Shown: one piece after another, positions 1 to 6,743 of the stretch
Layout of the letters: each line of letters opens with the position of its first letter
How positions within the stretch are numbered: position 1 is the stretch's first letter
NCBI GenBank assembly: GCA_041749015.1
Contig: JBGTCD010000146.1
Coordinates: 1 to 9,039, forward strand
Length of the DNA: 9,039 nucleotides
Direction of reading: 5' to 3'
Origin: JBGTCD01 sp041749015
Lineage (GTDB): Bacteria > Bacteroidota > Bacteroidia > Cytophagales > Cyclobacteriaceae
Made by a program: the position numbers and the translations under genes
Notes under the pieces: model-generated
Seen by the model: only the letters and a program-made list of their open reading frames with translations
Told to the model about the DNA's origin: nothing
Database searches by the model: none

Positions 1-187
1 TGATCTTAGAAAAAGACTCTTTACCGCTACCGCTCTCACCGGTGATCAATACGGTCATGTCGGTCGGGGCCACCTGGGCAGCTACCTTCAGGGCATGGTT
101 GAGCAGGGGGGAGTTGCCAATGATCCCAAACCGTTGCTTTAAACTTTGTATACCGGACTGATCCAGCAGTATAGGCTTCAAACTCAT
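1..187 (-). CDS. Sigma-54-dependent transcriptional activator, AAA+ domain start (partial, runs off left edge)
   Basis: Only the first 62 codons are present, read from an ATG at 185-187. The translation contains FGIIGNSPLLNHALKVAAQVA (residues 20-40), the typical entry to a sigma-54 interaction domain, then VLITGESGSGKES with a Walker A motif at residues 50-57. Proteins of this family use ATP hydrolysis to remodel sigma-54 RNA polymerase at -24/-12 promoters and act in the cytoplasm. The AAA+ domain begins within about 20 residues of the start, so there is no room for an N-terminal receiver or sensor domain, as in PspF-like activators. A C-terminal Fis-type DNA-binding domain would be expected but lies outside the window. 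The gene starts 17 bases after the miaB stop on the same strand, so the two are probably cotranscribed. From memory, miaB followed by such an activator is a recurring arrangement in Cytophagales. The family is secure; the target genes are unknown. Confidence 0.9.
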   Translation of the reverse strand, partial: MSLKPILLDQSGIQSLKQRFGIIGNSPLLNHALKVAAQVAPTDMTVLITGESGSGKESFSKI

Positions 188-204
188 CTTAAATAATTTT
201 TCAT

Positions 205-1665
205 CTAAGCTACCGTACCGGTAAGGGTGGCCGAAGTGCAATCGGCTACCTTAACATTCACGTATGTGCCTTTTTTATGGTTTCCTTTAGGAAATATAAT
301 GACCTTATTGGCAGAATTCCGCCCTTGCAGGAATGCCTCAGATCGCTTCGAATACCCTTCTACCAGCACCTCAAATGTCTTTCCAATATCACGCTGATTG
401 CGCCGTAGGGAGATTTGCTGCTGGAGGGCAATGATCTCTGCCAGCCGTCTTTTTTTGACCTCCAGGGGAATATCATCTGCGTATTTTTTGGCAGCCAGGG
501 TACCTGGGCGCTCGGAGTACATAAACATATAACTGAAGTCATAATGCACGTAATCCATCAGAGACAAAGTGTCCTGATGCTCTTCTTCAGTCTCAGTGCA
601 GAATCCGGCGATCATATCTGAGGATATGCCGCAATCCTCGCCCAGAAAATCCCGGATGGCATCGACCCTGTTGATGTACCACTCCCGGGAATAGGTCCTG
701 TTCATCAGCTCCAGCACCCGCGTATTGCCGCTTTGGGCGGGGAGGTGGATGTAATTACAAATATTGGGATACTGTTTAATGGTATGCAGCACTTCATCAG
801 TGATGTCTTTGGGGTGTGAGGTCGAAAACCGCACCCGCAACTCCGGGGCTACCTGAGCCACCATTTCCAGAAGGTTGGCAAAATTGATAATTTTTGAAGC
901 CTCCTGCTTTTCGAGCCGGGCCTTATTGTTTTCTTCAGGTGACCATTTGTAAGAGTCTACATTTTGCCCCAGCAGGGTCACCTCCCTATATCCATTGTCA
1001 AACAAGTCCTGGGCTTCGGATACGATAGAGTAGGGGTCACGACTTCTTTCCCGACCCCTGGTGAATGGCACTACGCAAAATGAGCACATATTGTCGCAGC
1101 CCCTCATGATGGAGATGAATGCAGTCACCCCATTAGAGTTGAGCCGTACCGGGCTGATGTCGGCATAGGTTTCTTCTCTGGATAGAAAGGTGTTGATCCC
1201 TTTTTGCCCGTCTTCAGCTTTGGAGACCAGATTGGGCAGGTCCCGGTAGGCATCGGGGCCTACCACGATATCCACGATTTTTTCTTCTTCCAGTAGCTGG
1301 CCTTTGAGGCGCTCAGCCATACATCCCAGGATGCCGATCACCATTTCGGGTTTTTGCTCCTTGACTTTATTGAAATGAACCAGACGGTTGCGCACCGTTG
1401 TTTCTGCTTTCTCACGGATGGAGCAGGTATTGAGCAGCACCACATCAGCGGATTTAAAATCGGAGGTGGTTTCAAACCCTTCCTTTCTCAATATGGCGGT
1501 CACGATCTCACTGTCAGAGAAGTTCATCTGACACCCATAGCTCTCGATGTACAGTTTACGCTCTTTTCCGGCACGCTCATCCTCCGAAATCCGCGCATCA
1601 CAATTAGCTGCTTCCTGCTTTTTTTCTTCAATAATGGCTATATCCGTGATCACTTCGCTTCCCAT
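205..1665 (-). CDS. miaB: tRNA-2-methylthio-N6-dimethylallyladenosine synthase (MiaB)
   Basis: This radical-SAM methylthiotransferase converts i6A37 to ms2i6A37 in tRNAs that read UNN codons. It is a cytoplasmic enzyme carrying two 4Fe-4S clusters. The 486-residue protein has the expected order. The N-terminal UPF0004 domain has its cluster cysteines in YGCQMN (C45), NTCSIR (C81) and GCMAERL (C115). The radical-SAM core has the CxxxCxxC motif in RGCDNMCSFC (C190, C194, C197). A C-terminal TRAM tRNA-binding domain covers roughly residues 420-484. IESYGCQMNFSDSE and IHLPAQSGN are diagnostic of MiaB rather than RimO or MtaB. The ATG at 1663-1665 gives a charged 38-residue leader before the first domain, which from memory is common in this phylum. 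There is no clear Shine-Dalgarno sequence, but a TAATTTTG box lies 17 bases upstream. It heads a probable two-gene unit with the sigma-54 activator. Confidence 0.97.
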   Translation of the reverse strand: MGSEVITDIAIIEEKKQEAANCDARISEDERAGKERKLYIESYGCQMNFSDSEIVTAILRKEGFETTSDFKSADVVLLNTCSIREKAETTVRNRLVHFNKVKEQKPEMVIGILGCMAERLKGQLLEEEKIVDIVVGPDAYRDLPNLVSKAEDGQKGINTFLSREETYADISPVRLNSNGVTAFISIMRGCDNMCSFCVVPFTRGRERSRDPYSIVSEAQDLFDNGYREVTLLGQNVDSYKWSPEENNKARLEKQEASKIINFANLLEMVAQVAPELRVRFSTSHPKDITDEVLHTIKQYPNICNYIHLPAQSGNTRVLELMNRTYSREWYINRVDAIRDFLGEDCGISSDMIAGFCTETEEEHQDTLSLMDYVHYDFSYMFMYSERPGTLAAKKYADDIPLEVKKRRLAEIIALQQQISLRRNQRDIGKTFEVLVEGYSKRSEAFLQGRNSANKVIIFPKGNHKKGTYVNVKVADCTSATLTGTVA

Positions 1666-1682
1666 AAATGATTTAATTTTTG

Positions 1683-1690
1683 CAAAATTA
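1683..1690 (-). promoter_or_regulatory. Bacteroidota -7 promoter box for miaB
   Basis: On the minus strand the bases read TAATTTTG, an exact match to the Bacteroidota -7 consensus TAnnTTTG. The end of the box is 17 bases from the miaB ATG, implying a leader of roughly a dozen bases. No TTTG lies at the usual distance of about 19-20 bases upstream. That position holds one half of the palindrome at 1709-1721 instead. Confidence 0.5.
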
Positions 1691-1708
1691 ATGATTTTTC
1701 AGTCAATA

Positions 1709-1721
1709 TGACATTATGTCA
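1709..1721. promoter_or_regulatory. 13-base perfect palindrome TGACAT-T-ATGTCA, possible operator in the miaB promoter
   Basis: TGACAT and ATGTCA are perfect inverted 6-mers around one central base. The palindrome lies about 20-30 bases upstream of the TAATTTTG box, so it covers the position of the -33 element. A dimeric regulator bound here could control the miaB/sigma-54-activator unit. No regulator is identified, and a chance palindrome in AT-rich DNA cannot be excluded. Confidence 0.35.
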
Positions 1722-1813
1722 GGAAATTTATTGAAACTAGAAGTTAGAAATGAGTAGTTAGTTAATTTGAAAATTATTTGATGGTCCAATTTTAAAATTC
1801 AGGAGAGCTATCT

Positions 1814-1841
1814 GGAGCCACGCACCGCAGTGCGTGGCTAA
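1814..1841 (+). repeat. REP-like palindromic hairpin, copy 1
   Basis: The foot GGAG opens a perfect 10-bp stem, with arms AGCCACGCAC at 1816-1825 and GTGCGTGGCT at 1830-1839, and a 4-base loop CGCA. It is followed by AA. The same stem occurs twice more downstream in the same orientation. A GC-rich hairpin with a GGAG/GTAG tetranucleotide at its 5' foot is the hallmark of REP elements mobilised by REP-associated tyrosine transposases (RAYTs). The RAYT link is inference, because no transposase of that type is in the window. Confidence 0.75.
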
Positions 1842-1929
1842 CTAGCAAAGAAAACAAAATCCTAGTAGTGATTGAATCTAGAAAATAACCTAAATCCTAA
1901 TCATCAGCATTGTTTCAGTAGTGATCATA

Positions 1930-1969
1930 GGAGCCACGCACTGCTGTGCGTGGCTAAACATGGAAACCC
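1930..1969 (+). repeat. REP-like palindromic hairpin, copy 2
   Basis: It has the same GGAG foot and the same two 10-base arms as copy 1 (1932-1941 and 1946-1955), with loop TGCT. The similarity to copy 3 extends past the stem: both continue with ctaaa, then atggaaacc after one differing base. The repeat unit is therefore longer than the hairpin itself. Confidence 0.8.
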
Positions 1970-2015
1970 AAAAAGACTAGTTAATGCTACCCAGTTAAAT
2001 CACGATCCCTTAGCT

Positions 2016-2166
2016 GGAGATTTCTCCCCCTGGGTGGATTGGTTTAAAAGGTTGATCGATAAGGATAGGAGTCGAAATGACGGTAAATACCACTTCCTCA
2101 AGGTCATTTCGAAGGTCTTGAAAAATGGATCATAATGAATGATTATTAAGTGACCGAGAAATCCCC
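2016..2166. repeat. Nested inverted repeat of about 150 bases
   Basis: The outer arms are GGAGATTTCTC (2016-2026) and GAGAAATCCCC (2156-2166), complementary at 10 of 11 positions. The inner arms are TCGAAATGAC (2072-2081) and GTCATTTCGA (2103-2112), which are perfect complements with a 21-base spacer. The two concentric pairs suggest one foldback element, such as a degenerate miniature mobile element, sitting between REP copies 2 and 3. It contains no coding sequence. The pairs could also be unrelated. Confidence 0.5.
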
Positions 2167-2199
2167 TGATTTTGGAAAGAAATTGAAATTGTTCCACCC

Positions 2200-2238
2200 G
2201 GAGCTACGCACCGCCGTGCGTGGCTAAATATGGAAACC
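2200..2238 (+). repeat. REP-like palindromic hairpin, copy 3
   Basis: After the GGAG foot the left arm is AGCTACGCAC (2202-2211) and the right arm GTGCGTGGCT (2216-2225), with loop CGCC. The one change from the other copies, C to T in the left arm, leaves a G-U wobble and so keeps the RNA hairpin. The downstream flank matches that of copy 2. Confidence 0.78.
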
Positions 2239-2239
2239 A

Positions 2240-2281
2240 AGCCAACAGCGAACAGCCAACAGCGAATAGCCAATTAGCGTA
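2240..2281 (+). repeat. 14-base tandem repeat, three units
   Basis: The units AGCCAACAGCGAAC (2240-2253), AGCCAACAGCGAAT (2254-2267) and AGCCAATTAGCGTA (2268-2281) follow one another directly. The first two differ by one base and the third is more diverged. The array ends 17 bases before the -7 box of the aminotransferase, so a change in copy number would alter the sequence just upstream of that promoter. Confidence 0.75.
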
Positions 2282-2297
2282 AAAGACACCGTTTAAC

Positions 2298-2305
2298 TAC
2301 ATTTG
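2298..2305 (+). promoter_or_regulatory. Bacteroidota -7 promoter box for the aminotransferase gene
   Basis: TACATTTG is an exact TAnnTTTG match, with a weak TTAG (2274-2277) 20 bases upstream in the -33 position. The box ends only six bases before the ATG at 2312. Transcription from it would give a transcript with almost no 5' leader. Confidence 0.45.
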
Positions 2306-2311
2306 CCGGGA

Positions 2312-3457
2312 ATGCCACAAAAGCCGCAAAACCGAATCTACCTTTCTCCCCCGGACATGGGAGGGAAAGAGCTAGTGTATGTCCACGAAGCCTTCGAAAC
2401 CAACTGGATCGCTCCGGTAGGGCCACATCTGGACCGGTTTGAAAAGGCGCTGTCAGAATACTTGGGAGTGGGAGCGGTGGCAGCCCTTAGTTCCGGTACG
2501 GCCGCCATCCATCTGGCTCTGGACATTCTGGGCATAGGTCATGGTGATGAGGTGATCTGCTCCTCCTTTACCTTTGCCGGCTCATGCAACCCCATCCTCT
2601 ATCAGAAGGCTTCGCCGGTATTCGTAGATAGCGAACCCACCACCTGGAATATGGACCCCGCTCTCCTCGAAGAGGCCATTAAAGACGGTATAAAGCGCAA
2701 TAAAAAGCCCAAAGCCATTATTTTAGTGCACCTGTACGGGATGCCTGCGCTGATGGACAGCATCATGGCACTGGCAGCCGAATATGATATCCCGTTGATC
2801 GAAGATGCCGCGGAGGCACTTGGATCAAAGTATGATGGCAAGCTTCTGGGAGGTTACGGGGATTTTGGGATATTGTCCTTCAATGGCAATAAGATCATCA
2901 CCACTTCCGGAGGCGGGGCCCTTACTGCCAAAGACCCCAAAGCAGTGGACCGTGCCCGGTTCCTGAGTACCCAGGCCCGTGACCAGGCCCTGCATTATGA
3001 ACATTCGGTGATGGGGTATAACTACCGGCTCAGCAATGTATCGGCAGCCATAGGCCTTGGACAAATGGAAACACTTGAAGAAAAGGTAGGGAAGAAAAGA
3101 GCTGTTTTTACCCAGTATATCCAGGCACTGGGTGGTCTTAAAGGTGTGACATTCCTTCCCGAACCCGATAAATGCTTTAGCAACCGGTGGCTCACCACCG
3201 TCATCCTCGATCCTGAGAAAACAGGAGGCGTCACCCGCGAAGATATCATACAAATACTTGAAAACGAGAATATTGAATCACGACCGCTATGGAAGCCCAT
3301 GCACCTACAGCCTCTTTATGCGGGAGCCCGAATGCATGGGGGTCAGGTTTCGGAGTATTGTTTCAAAAACGGCCTATGCCTGCCTTCAGGGACTGCTATG
3401 GCCCCATCCACTCTGGAGCGTATTATCACCCTGATCAGAGGCCGGTTACTTTTATAA
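2312..3457 (+). CDS. pglE: PglE/EpsN-like DegT/DnrJ/EryC1/StrS family nucleotide-sugar aminotransferase
   Basis: This PLP-dependent aminotransferase (381 residues from ATG 2312) is expected to convert UDP-4-keto-6-deoxy-GlcNAc to the 4-amino sugar, using glutamate as amino donor, in the cytoplasm. The frame can be extended to a TTG at 2303, but ATG 2312 is preferred. PglE landmarks occur in order: LSPPDMGGKEL near the N-terminus, LSSGTAAIHLAL, VHLYGMPA, LIEDAAEALGS with the cofactor aspartate D165, SFNGNKIITTSGGGAL with the Schiff-base lysine K194, STQARDQALHYEHSVMGYNYRLSN, SRPLWKPMH, and CLPSGTAM close to the C-terminus. These match Campylobacter PglE more closely than generic DegT proteins. 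The PglF-like 4,6-dehydratase 3.5 kb downstream would supply the substrate. No acetyltransferase or phosphoglycosyl transferase gene is in view, so whether the end product is bacillosamine or another 4-amino sugar is open. Confidence 0.88.
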   Translation: MPQKPQNRIYLSPPDMGGKELVYVHEAFETNWIAPVGPHLDRFEKALSEYLGVGAVAALSSGTAAIHLALDILGIGHGDEVICSSFTFAGSCNPILYQKASPVFVDSEPTTWNMDPALLEEAIKDGIKRNKKPKAIILVHLYGMPALMDSIMALAAEYDIPLIEDAAEALGSKYDGKLLGGYGDFGILSFNGNKIITTSGGGALTAKDPKAVDRARFLSTQARDQALHYEHSVMGYNYRLSNVSAAIGLGQMETLEEKVGKKRAVFTQYIQALGGLKGVTFLPEPDKCFSNRWLTTVILDPEKTGGVTREDIIQILENENIESRPLWKPMHLQPLYAGARMHGGQVSEYCFKNGLCLPSGTAMAPSTLERIITLIRGRLLL

Positions 3458-3507
3458 AAAATTTGGTATTATTGTAAGGAAAGTCCCTTATATTAGAGGT
3501 AATATTT

Positions 3508-3539
3508 TTTGAGAACTGTTAATTTTTTTGCTAATTTTG
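3508..3539 (+). promoter_or_regulatory. Bacteroidota promoter TTTG-N20-TAATTTTG for the large secreted protein
   Basis: TTTG at 3508-3511 is followed after 20 bases by TAATTTTG at 3532-3539, an exact -7 match at the normal spacing. Transcription would start about 4-7 bases further on, giving a leader of roughly 42-45 bases before the ATG at 3588. The secreted-protein/small-protein pair thus appears to have its own promoter rather than depending on the aminotransferase gene. Confidence 0.65.
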
Positions 3540-3587
3540 AAAATTGATTTTACCTTAAATCGAAATCGCGGGCTGAATCTCAACACT

Positions 3588-6500
3588 ATGAAAAAGTTTT
3601 TACTCATCCCTATATTTTTTTTGGTTGCTATATTTGGTTTCGGGCAGACTGAGTTTTTTAAAGTCGCCAATGGTAACTGGAATAGCACTGGGATTTGGAG
3701 TTTGGATGGTGTTACACCTATAACCTGTAGTCCCTGCGTGGAGGGAGTTGATTATCCAGGAGAAAATGATGTCGCATATATTTTTGATGGCTTTGTAAAT
3801 GTAATATCAACCACTAGAGTTGGTTATATTGTAGTTCAATTTGATTTAACAAATGCTTTAAGGAGAACTTCCATCCCTATTTCGGCAAGAAGAGTTATTG
3901 TCTCTGGTTCCATATTATCCTATGATGTTAATACTGACCAGTTCTTGCCCCCAACCACAACAGTCGTTCAACCTGGAAATATAATTTTTGAATTTACTGG
4001 AGAAGATCCTTTTGGGCTTAATGAAGGGATTTTAGGAACATGGTCAGATGCTTCGCCATTTCAGACAGTTGAAATTAACCAGACAGGTGCTACAGAGGTA
4101 AGAAATAGTTCCGTTCTTCCCATCACCTCTGATTTAATTATTTTGAATGGTCAATTTAATAACCAATCTGGTGGCCAGTTAATTGATCTTGGCTCAAGTT
4201 TATTAACAATTTCAAGTGGCACGACATTTGTTTCTAATGGTCCGATTCAAGGTGATTTTAATGATCCTACTTCGAGATTTAATAGGATTTCAATTAATGG
4301 GGTACTTAGAACTACATCACACGTCAACTCTGTGATTATTGATATTAACGCAGGGGGGGTTCTTGAAAATAATTTTACTGGTGGTAATCAAGCAGAGGGC
4401 TGGTGGTACCAAAATGAGGCACCCACGACCTTCAATGTAGGCGAAGGAACAGTAAGATATGGTGCCAATGCTAACCAGAATATTGCGGCTTTGGAGTATG
4501 GTAATTTGGAAATTTCTGCGTCAACCGGCAACAGAGATAAAACACTAGCCGAAGACGGTAATTTGCGGGTTAATGGCAACTTTACTATTGTTTCCTCTAA
4601 TGTAAACTTTTTATCCAATAATCTACAACCAATTGTTTTTCGAGGCAATGTCACCAATAATGGTAACTGGACTTCCAACCAGGTAGTAAGATTCGAAGGG
4701 GATGCCAACCAGATTATTAATGGGAGTTTGCCCATTACCTTTAATGATCAGGTGGATGTAAATAAAACCGGTGGCGATGTTGTTGTTAATTCTACAGTAA
4801 CGGCATTTAATATGAGGTTTAATGATGAATTCAGGATCACCTCAACAAGCTTTAGTCCTGGAGAAAGAAATATGCGTTCCGATGGCTCAATGGTTATTAA
4901 TGGCACCTTAGTCGCTGGTGCTGGTACAAGTACATTTACTTTTGGTGGTGATACCGAAATCACAGGATCTGGAACAGCATCCTTCAGGCATTTGACCATT
5001 AATAGTGGCGCTACATTATCTCCTGCACTAAACGATAATTTAATTCAAGTTACAAGAAACTTTACCAATAACGGTACCTTCAATCACAATGAAGGGGAGG
5101 TGCATTTTGATGGAGGTTCTTCTACGAGAACTCTTGCCGGAAGCGGAACTACTAATTTTTGGGATATGCGGGTTACGGGCGGGACCCTTAATAATAATGC
5201 AGCCTCTGTAAATCTTCTCAACCAATTAACCCTTGGAAGTAGCACAACTTTTGACGCTGATGGTACAGGTAGCGGACAATTCACCATTATCTCAACTACT
5301 GACCGCACAGCTTATGTAGCGGCAATACCCTCAGGATCCACCCTTTCAGGTCAGGTCAATGTTCAAAGAAATATGGCTGGTAAGTCAGCGTCCTGGAATT
5401 ATATTGGGCCTGTGGTATCAGGTAGGACTGTTGCAGATTGGCAGGTTGGCTTTCCTATAACAGGCTCCTTTTCTGGCAGCAGCTTAATTAATGGGCAACC
5501 AAGAAATGCCAGCCTTTACCAATATGTAGGTACCGAGGTTGTTGATGATTGGAATCAGGGATGGTTGGTACACCCGCCTACGAGCACTGATAATACCCTT
5601 CCTATTGTGCAAGGAAGAGGATACTCCCCATATATCTATAATGATACTTACTTCCAGAATACTAATAACTCAACCTGGACCCTTAGAGGCCCGGTTCCAA
5701 GTGGTTCTTTTTCCTTTAGTTCTTTAATGGCTCATTATACAACGGCTAATCCTGAGGATGATGGTTGGCAATTATTAAGTAATCCGCATCCAGCTCCAGT
5801 TCAGTGGGATGATTTTGTGAGAAATGCTGATGTTAGTGCTACCGTATCTGTAAGGGTGAGTGATGGCAACTTTGCAACAAAAGTTGCAGGTGGGGCTTCT
5901 GTGAATTGGCCAAATGAACCAGGTTTAATTGCAACCGCACAAGGGTTTTGGGTTCAAACGACTGGTGGTAGTCCATCATTATCTGCCCCACAATCTGCGA
6001 AAAGGAATGTTGATAGTCCTACATTTTTCGGAGTGGAACAGCCAGAAATGCCAAATGTATTAAAAATGGCCCTCTGGATGGGTAACCATTCTGATGAAAC
6101 TGCCGTTTACTTCCATGATCAGGCTACATTAGAGTATGATGCTGAGTATGATGCATTCAAGAGGAAAAATTCCACCTATAATTTCTCTTCTCTAACTCCT
6201 ACAGGGCTTAATTTGGCTATAAATGCACTTCCTTTTGGAATGCAAGATATTTCAATACCGCTAATGGTTTCTGATGTTGATCCAGGTGAGTATTCCATTA
6301 CCTTTGAAGGAATTGATAATTTTACAGTTGAAAATGAATTCTATATTATTGACCACTTCAAAGGAAAAAAGATGTTGATTACAGAGGGACTTAAGTACGA
6401 CTTTCTGGTAACTGATGATGCTACTACTTTTGGAAGTAGCAGGTTTGAAATCACCAATCGACTTGGAGAGATTACAAGCACCAAACCTTTGGAGCAAGAC

Positions 6501-6743
6501 CCAACACAAGTTTACCCTAACCCAGTAAATAATTTCATCAATATAAAATTTGGCAGTACTTTTGCCATGGATAATACACTTGAAATCTCAGTGACTGACA
6601 TGCAAGGTCGAATTGTTTTTGAACAAAATGCTGATTCTGGGAAATTGTTTTCTATTGATGCATCAAACTTTCCTCAAGGGGTCTATGTTGTCAAAATTAA
6701 AGGAAACAAAGAAACGGATGTTAAACGAGTTATTAAAAAATGA
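3588..6743 (+). CDS. Large secreted surface protein with beta-rich repeats and a T9SS C-terminal sorting domain
   Basis: The 1051-residue product starts with a clear signal peptide (KK, then hydrophobic residues to about 19-20, ending GFGQ). An opening module, ANGNWNSTGIWSLDG (residues 27-41), resembles the start of many Bacteroidota adhesin-like proteins. Residues about 295-560 are Thr/Asn/Gly-rich and repetitive, with NFTNNG/NVTNNG turns and recurring hydrophobic strands, suggesting a beta-helix or beta-sandwich stack. The middle (about 580-800) is rich in Trp, Ser and Gly. The last 77 residues (from V975, YPNPVNNFINIKF, to GVYVVKIKG and VKRVIKK) are a type A Por/T9SS sorting domain. The protein should cross the inner membrane by Sec and the outer membrane by T9SS, then be anchored to surface glycolipid or released. 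ATG 3588 is chosen because it directly precedes the signal peptide; an upstream TTG at 3528 lies before the promoter's -7 box. It contains only two cysteines (C47, C50). No catalytic domain was recognised, so an adhesive or matrix role is inference. Confidence 0.85.
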   Translation: MKKFLLIPIFFLVAIFGFGQTEFFKVANGNWNSTGIWSLDGVTPITCSPCVEGVDYPGENDVAYIFDGFVNVISTTRVGYIVVQFDLTNALRRTSIPISARRVIVSGSILSYDVNTDQFLPPTTTVVQPGNIIFEFTGEDPFGLNEGILGTWSDASPFQTVEINQTGATEVRNSSVLPITSDLIILNGQFNNQSGGQLIDLGSSLLTISSGTTFVSNGPIQGDFNDPTSRFNRISINGVLRTTSHVNSVIIDINAGGVLENNFTGGNQAEGWWYQNEAPTTFNVGEGTVRYGANANQNIAALEYGNLEISASTGNRDKTLAEDGNLRVNGNFTIVSSNVNFLSNNLQPIVFRGNVTNNGNWTSNQVVRFEGDANQIINGSLPITFNDQVDVNKTGGDVVVNSTVTAFNMRFNDEFRITSTSFSPGERNMRSDGSMVINGTLVAGAGTSTFTFGGDTEITGSGTASFRHLTINSGATLSPALNDNLIQVTRNFTNNGTFNHNEGEVHFDGGSSTRTLAGSGTTNFWDMRVTGGTLNNNAASVNLLNQLTLGSSTTFDADGTGSGQFTIISTTDRTAYVAAIPSGSTLSGQVNVQRNMAGKSASWNYIGPVVSGRTVADWQVGFPITGSFSGSSLINGQPRNASLYQYVGTEVVDDWNQGWLVHPPTSTDNTLPIVQGRGYSPYIYNDTYFQNTNNSTWTLRGPVPSGSFSFSSLMAHYTTANPEDDGWQLLSNPHPAPVQWDDFVRNADVSATVSVRVSDGNFATKVAGGASVNWPNEPGLIATAQGFWVQTTGGSPSLSAPQSAKRNVDSPTFFGVEQPEMPNVLKMALWMGNHSDETAVYFHDQATLEYDAEYDAFKRKNSTYNFSSLTPTGLNLAINALPFGMQDISIPLMVSDVDPGEYSITFEGIDNFTVENEFYIIDHFKGKKMLITEGLKYDFLVTDDATTFGSSRFEITNRLGEITSTKPLEQDPTQVYPNPVNNFINIKFGSTFAMDNTLEISVTDMQGRIVFEQNADSGKLFSIDASNFPQGVYVVKIKGNKETDVKRVIKK

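Larger units (their letters stand above)
1666..2311. other. Divergent intergenic region rich in short structured repeats, no credible gene
   Basis: About 645 bases separate the divergent starts of miaB and the aminotransferase. An open frame of 87 codons at 1872-2135 runs straight through one of the REP-like hairpins and resembles no known protein, so no gene is called. The region holds outward-facing promoter boxes at both ends, one short palindrome, three hairpin repeats, a nested inverted repeat and a 14-base tandem repeat, described separately. No tRNA, CRISPR array or riboswitch fold was recognised. Confidence 0.7.

Noticed and set aside
1816..1839. REP hairpins as Rho-independent terminators
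   Set aside because: They lie between divergent gene starts and none is followed by a T-tract.
1872..2135. 87-codon open frame in the intergenic region
   Set aside because: It reads straight through a REP-like hairpin and half of an inverted repeat, has no recognisable family and no clear start signal. It is most likely chance.
1814..2238. The three hairpin repeats as a CRISPR array
   Set aside because: Spacing is irregular (116 and 270 bases), the copies are palindromic and divergent, and there are no cas genes.
2303..2311. TTG start extending the aminotransferase by three residues
   Set aside because: It overlaps the -7 promoter box, and the ATG at 2312 fits the family length.
2825..3253. 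142-codon minus-strand frame inside the aminotransferase gene
   Set aside because: It is antisense to the PLP-binding region and has no recognisable domain.
3475..3490. Small hairpin TAAGG/CCTTA after the aminotransferase as a terminator
   Set aside because: The stem is only 5 bp with a weak AT end, and it is not followed by a clean T-run.
3528..3587. TTG start adding 20 residues before the signal peptide of the large protein
   Set aside because: It lies upstream of the -7 box and would bury the signal peptide. ATG 3588 gives a normal N-terminus.
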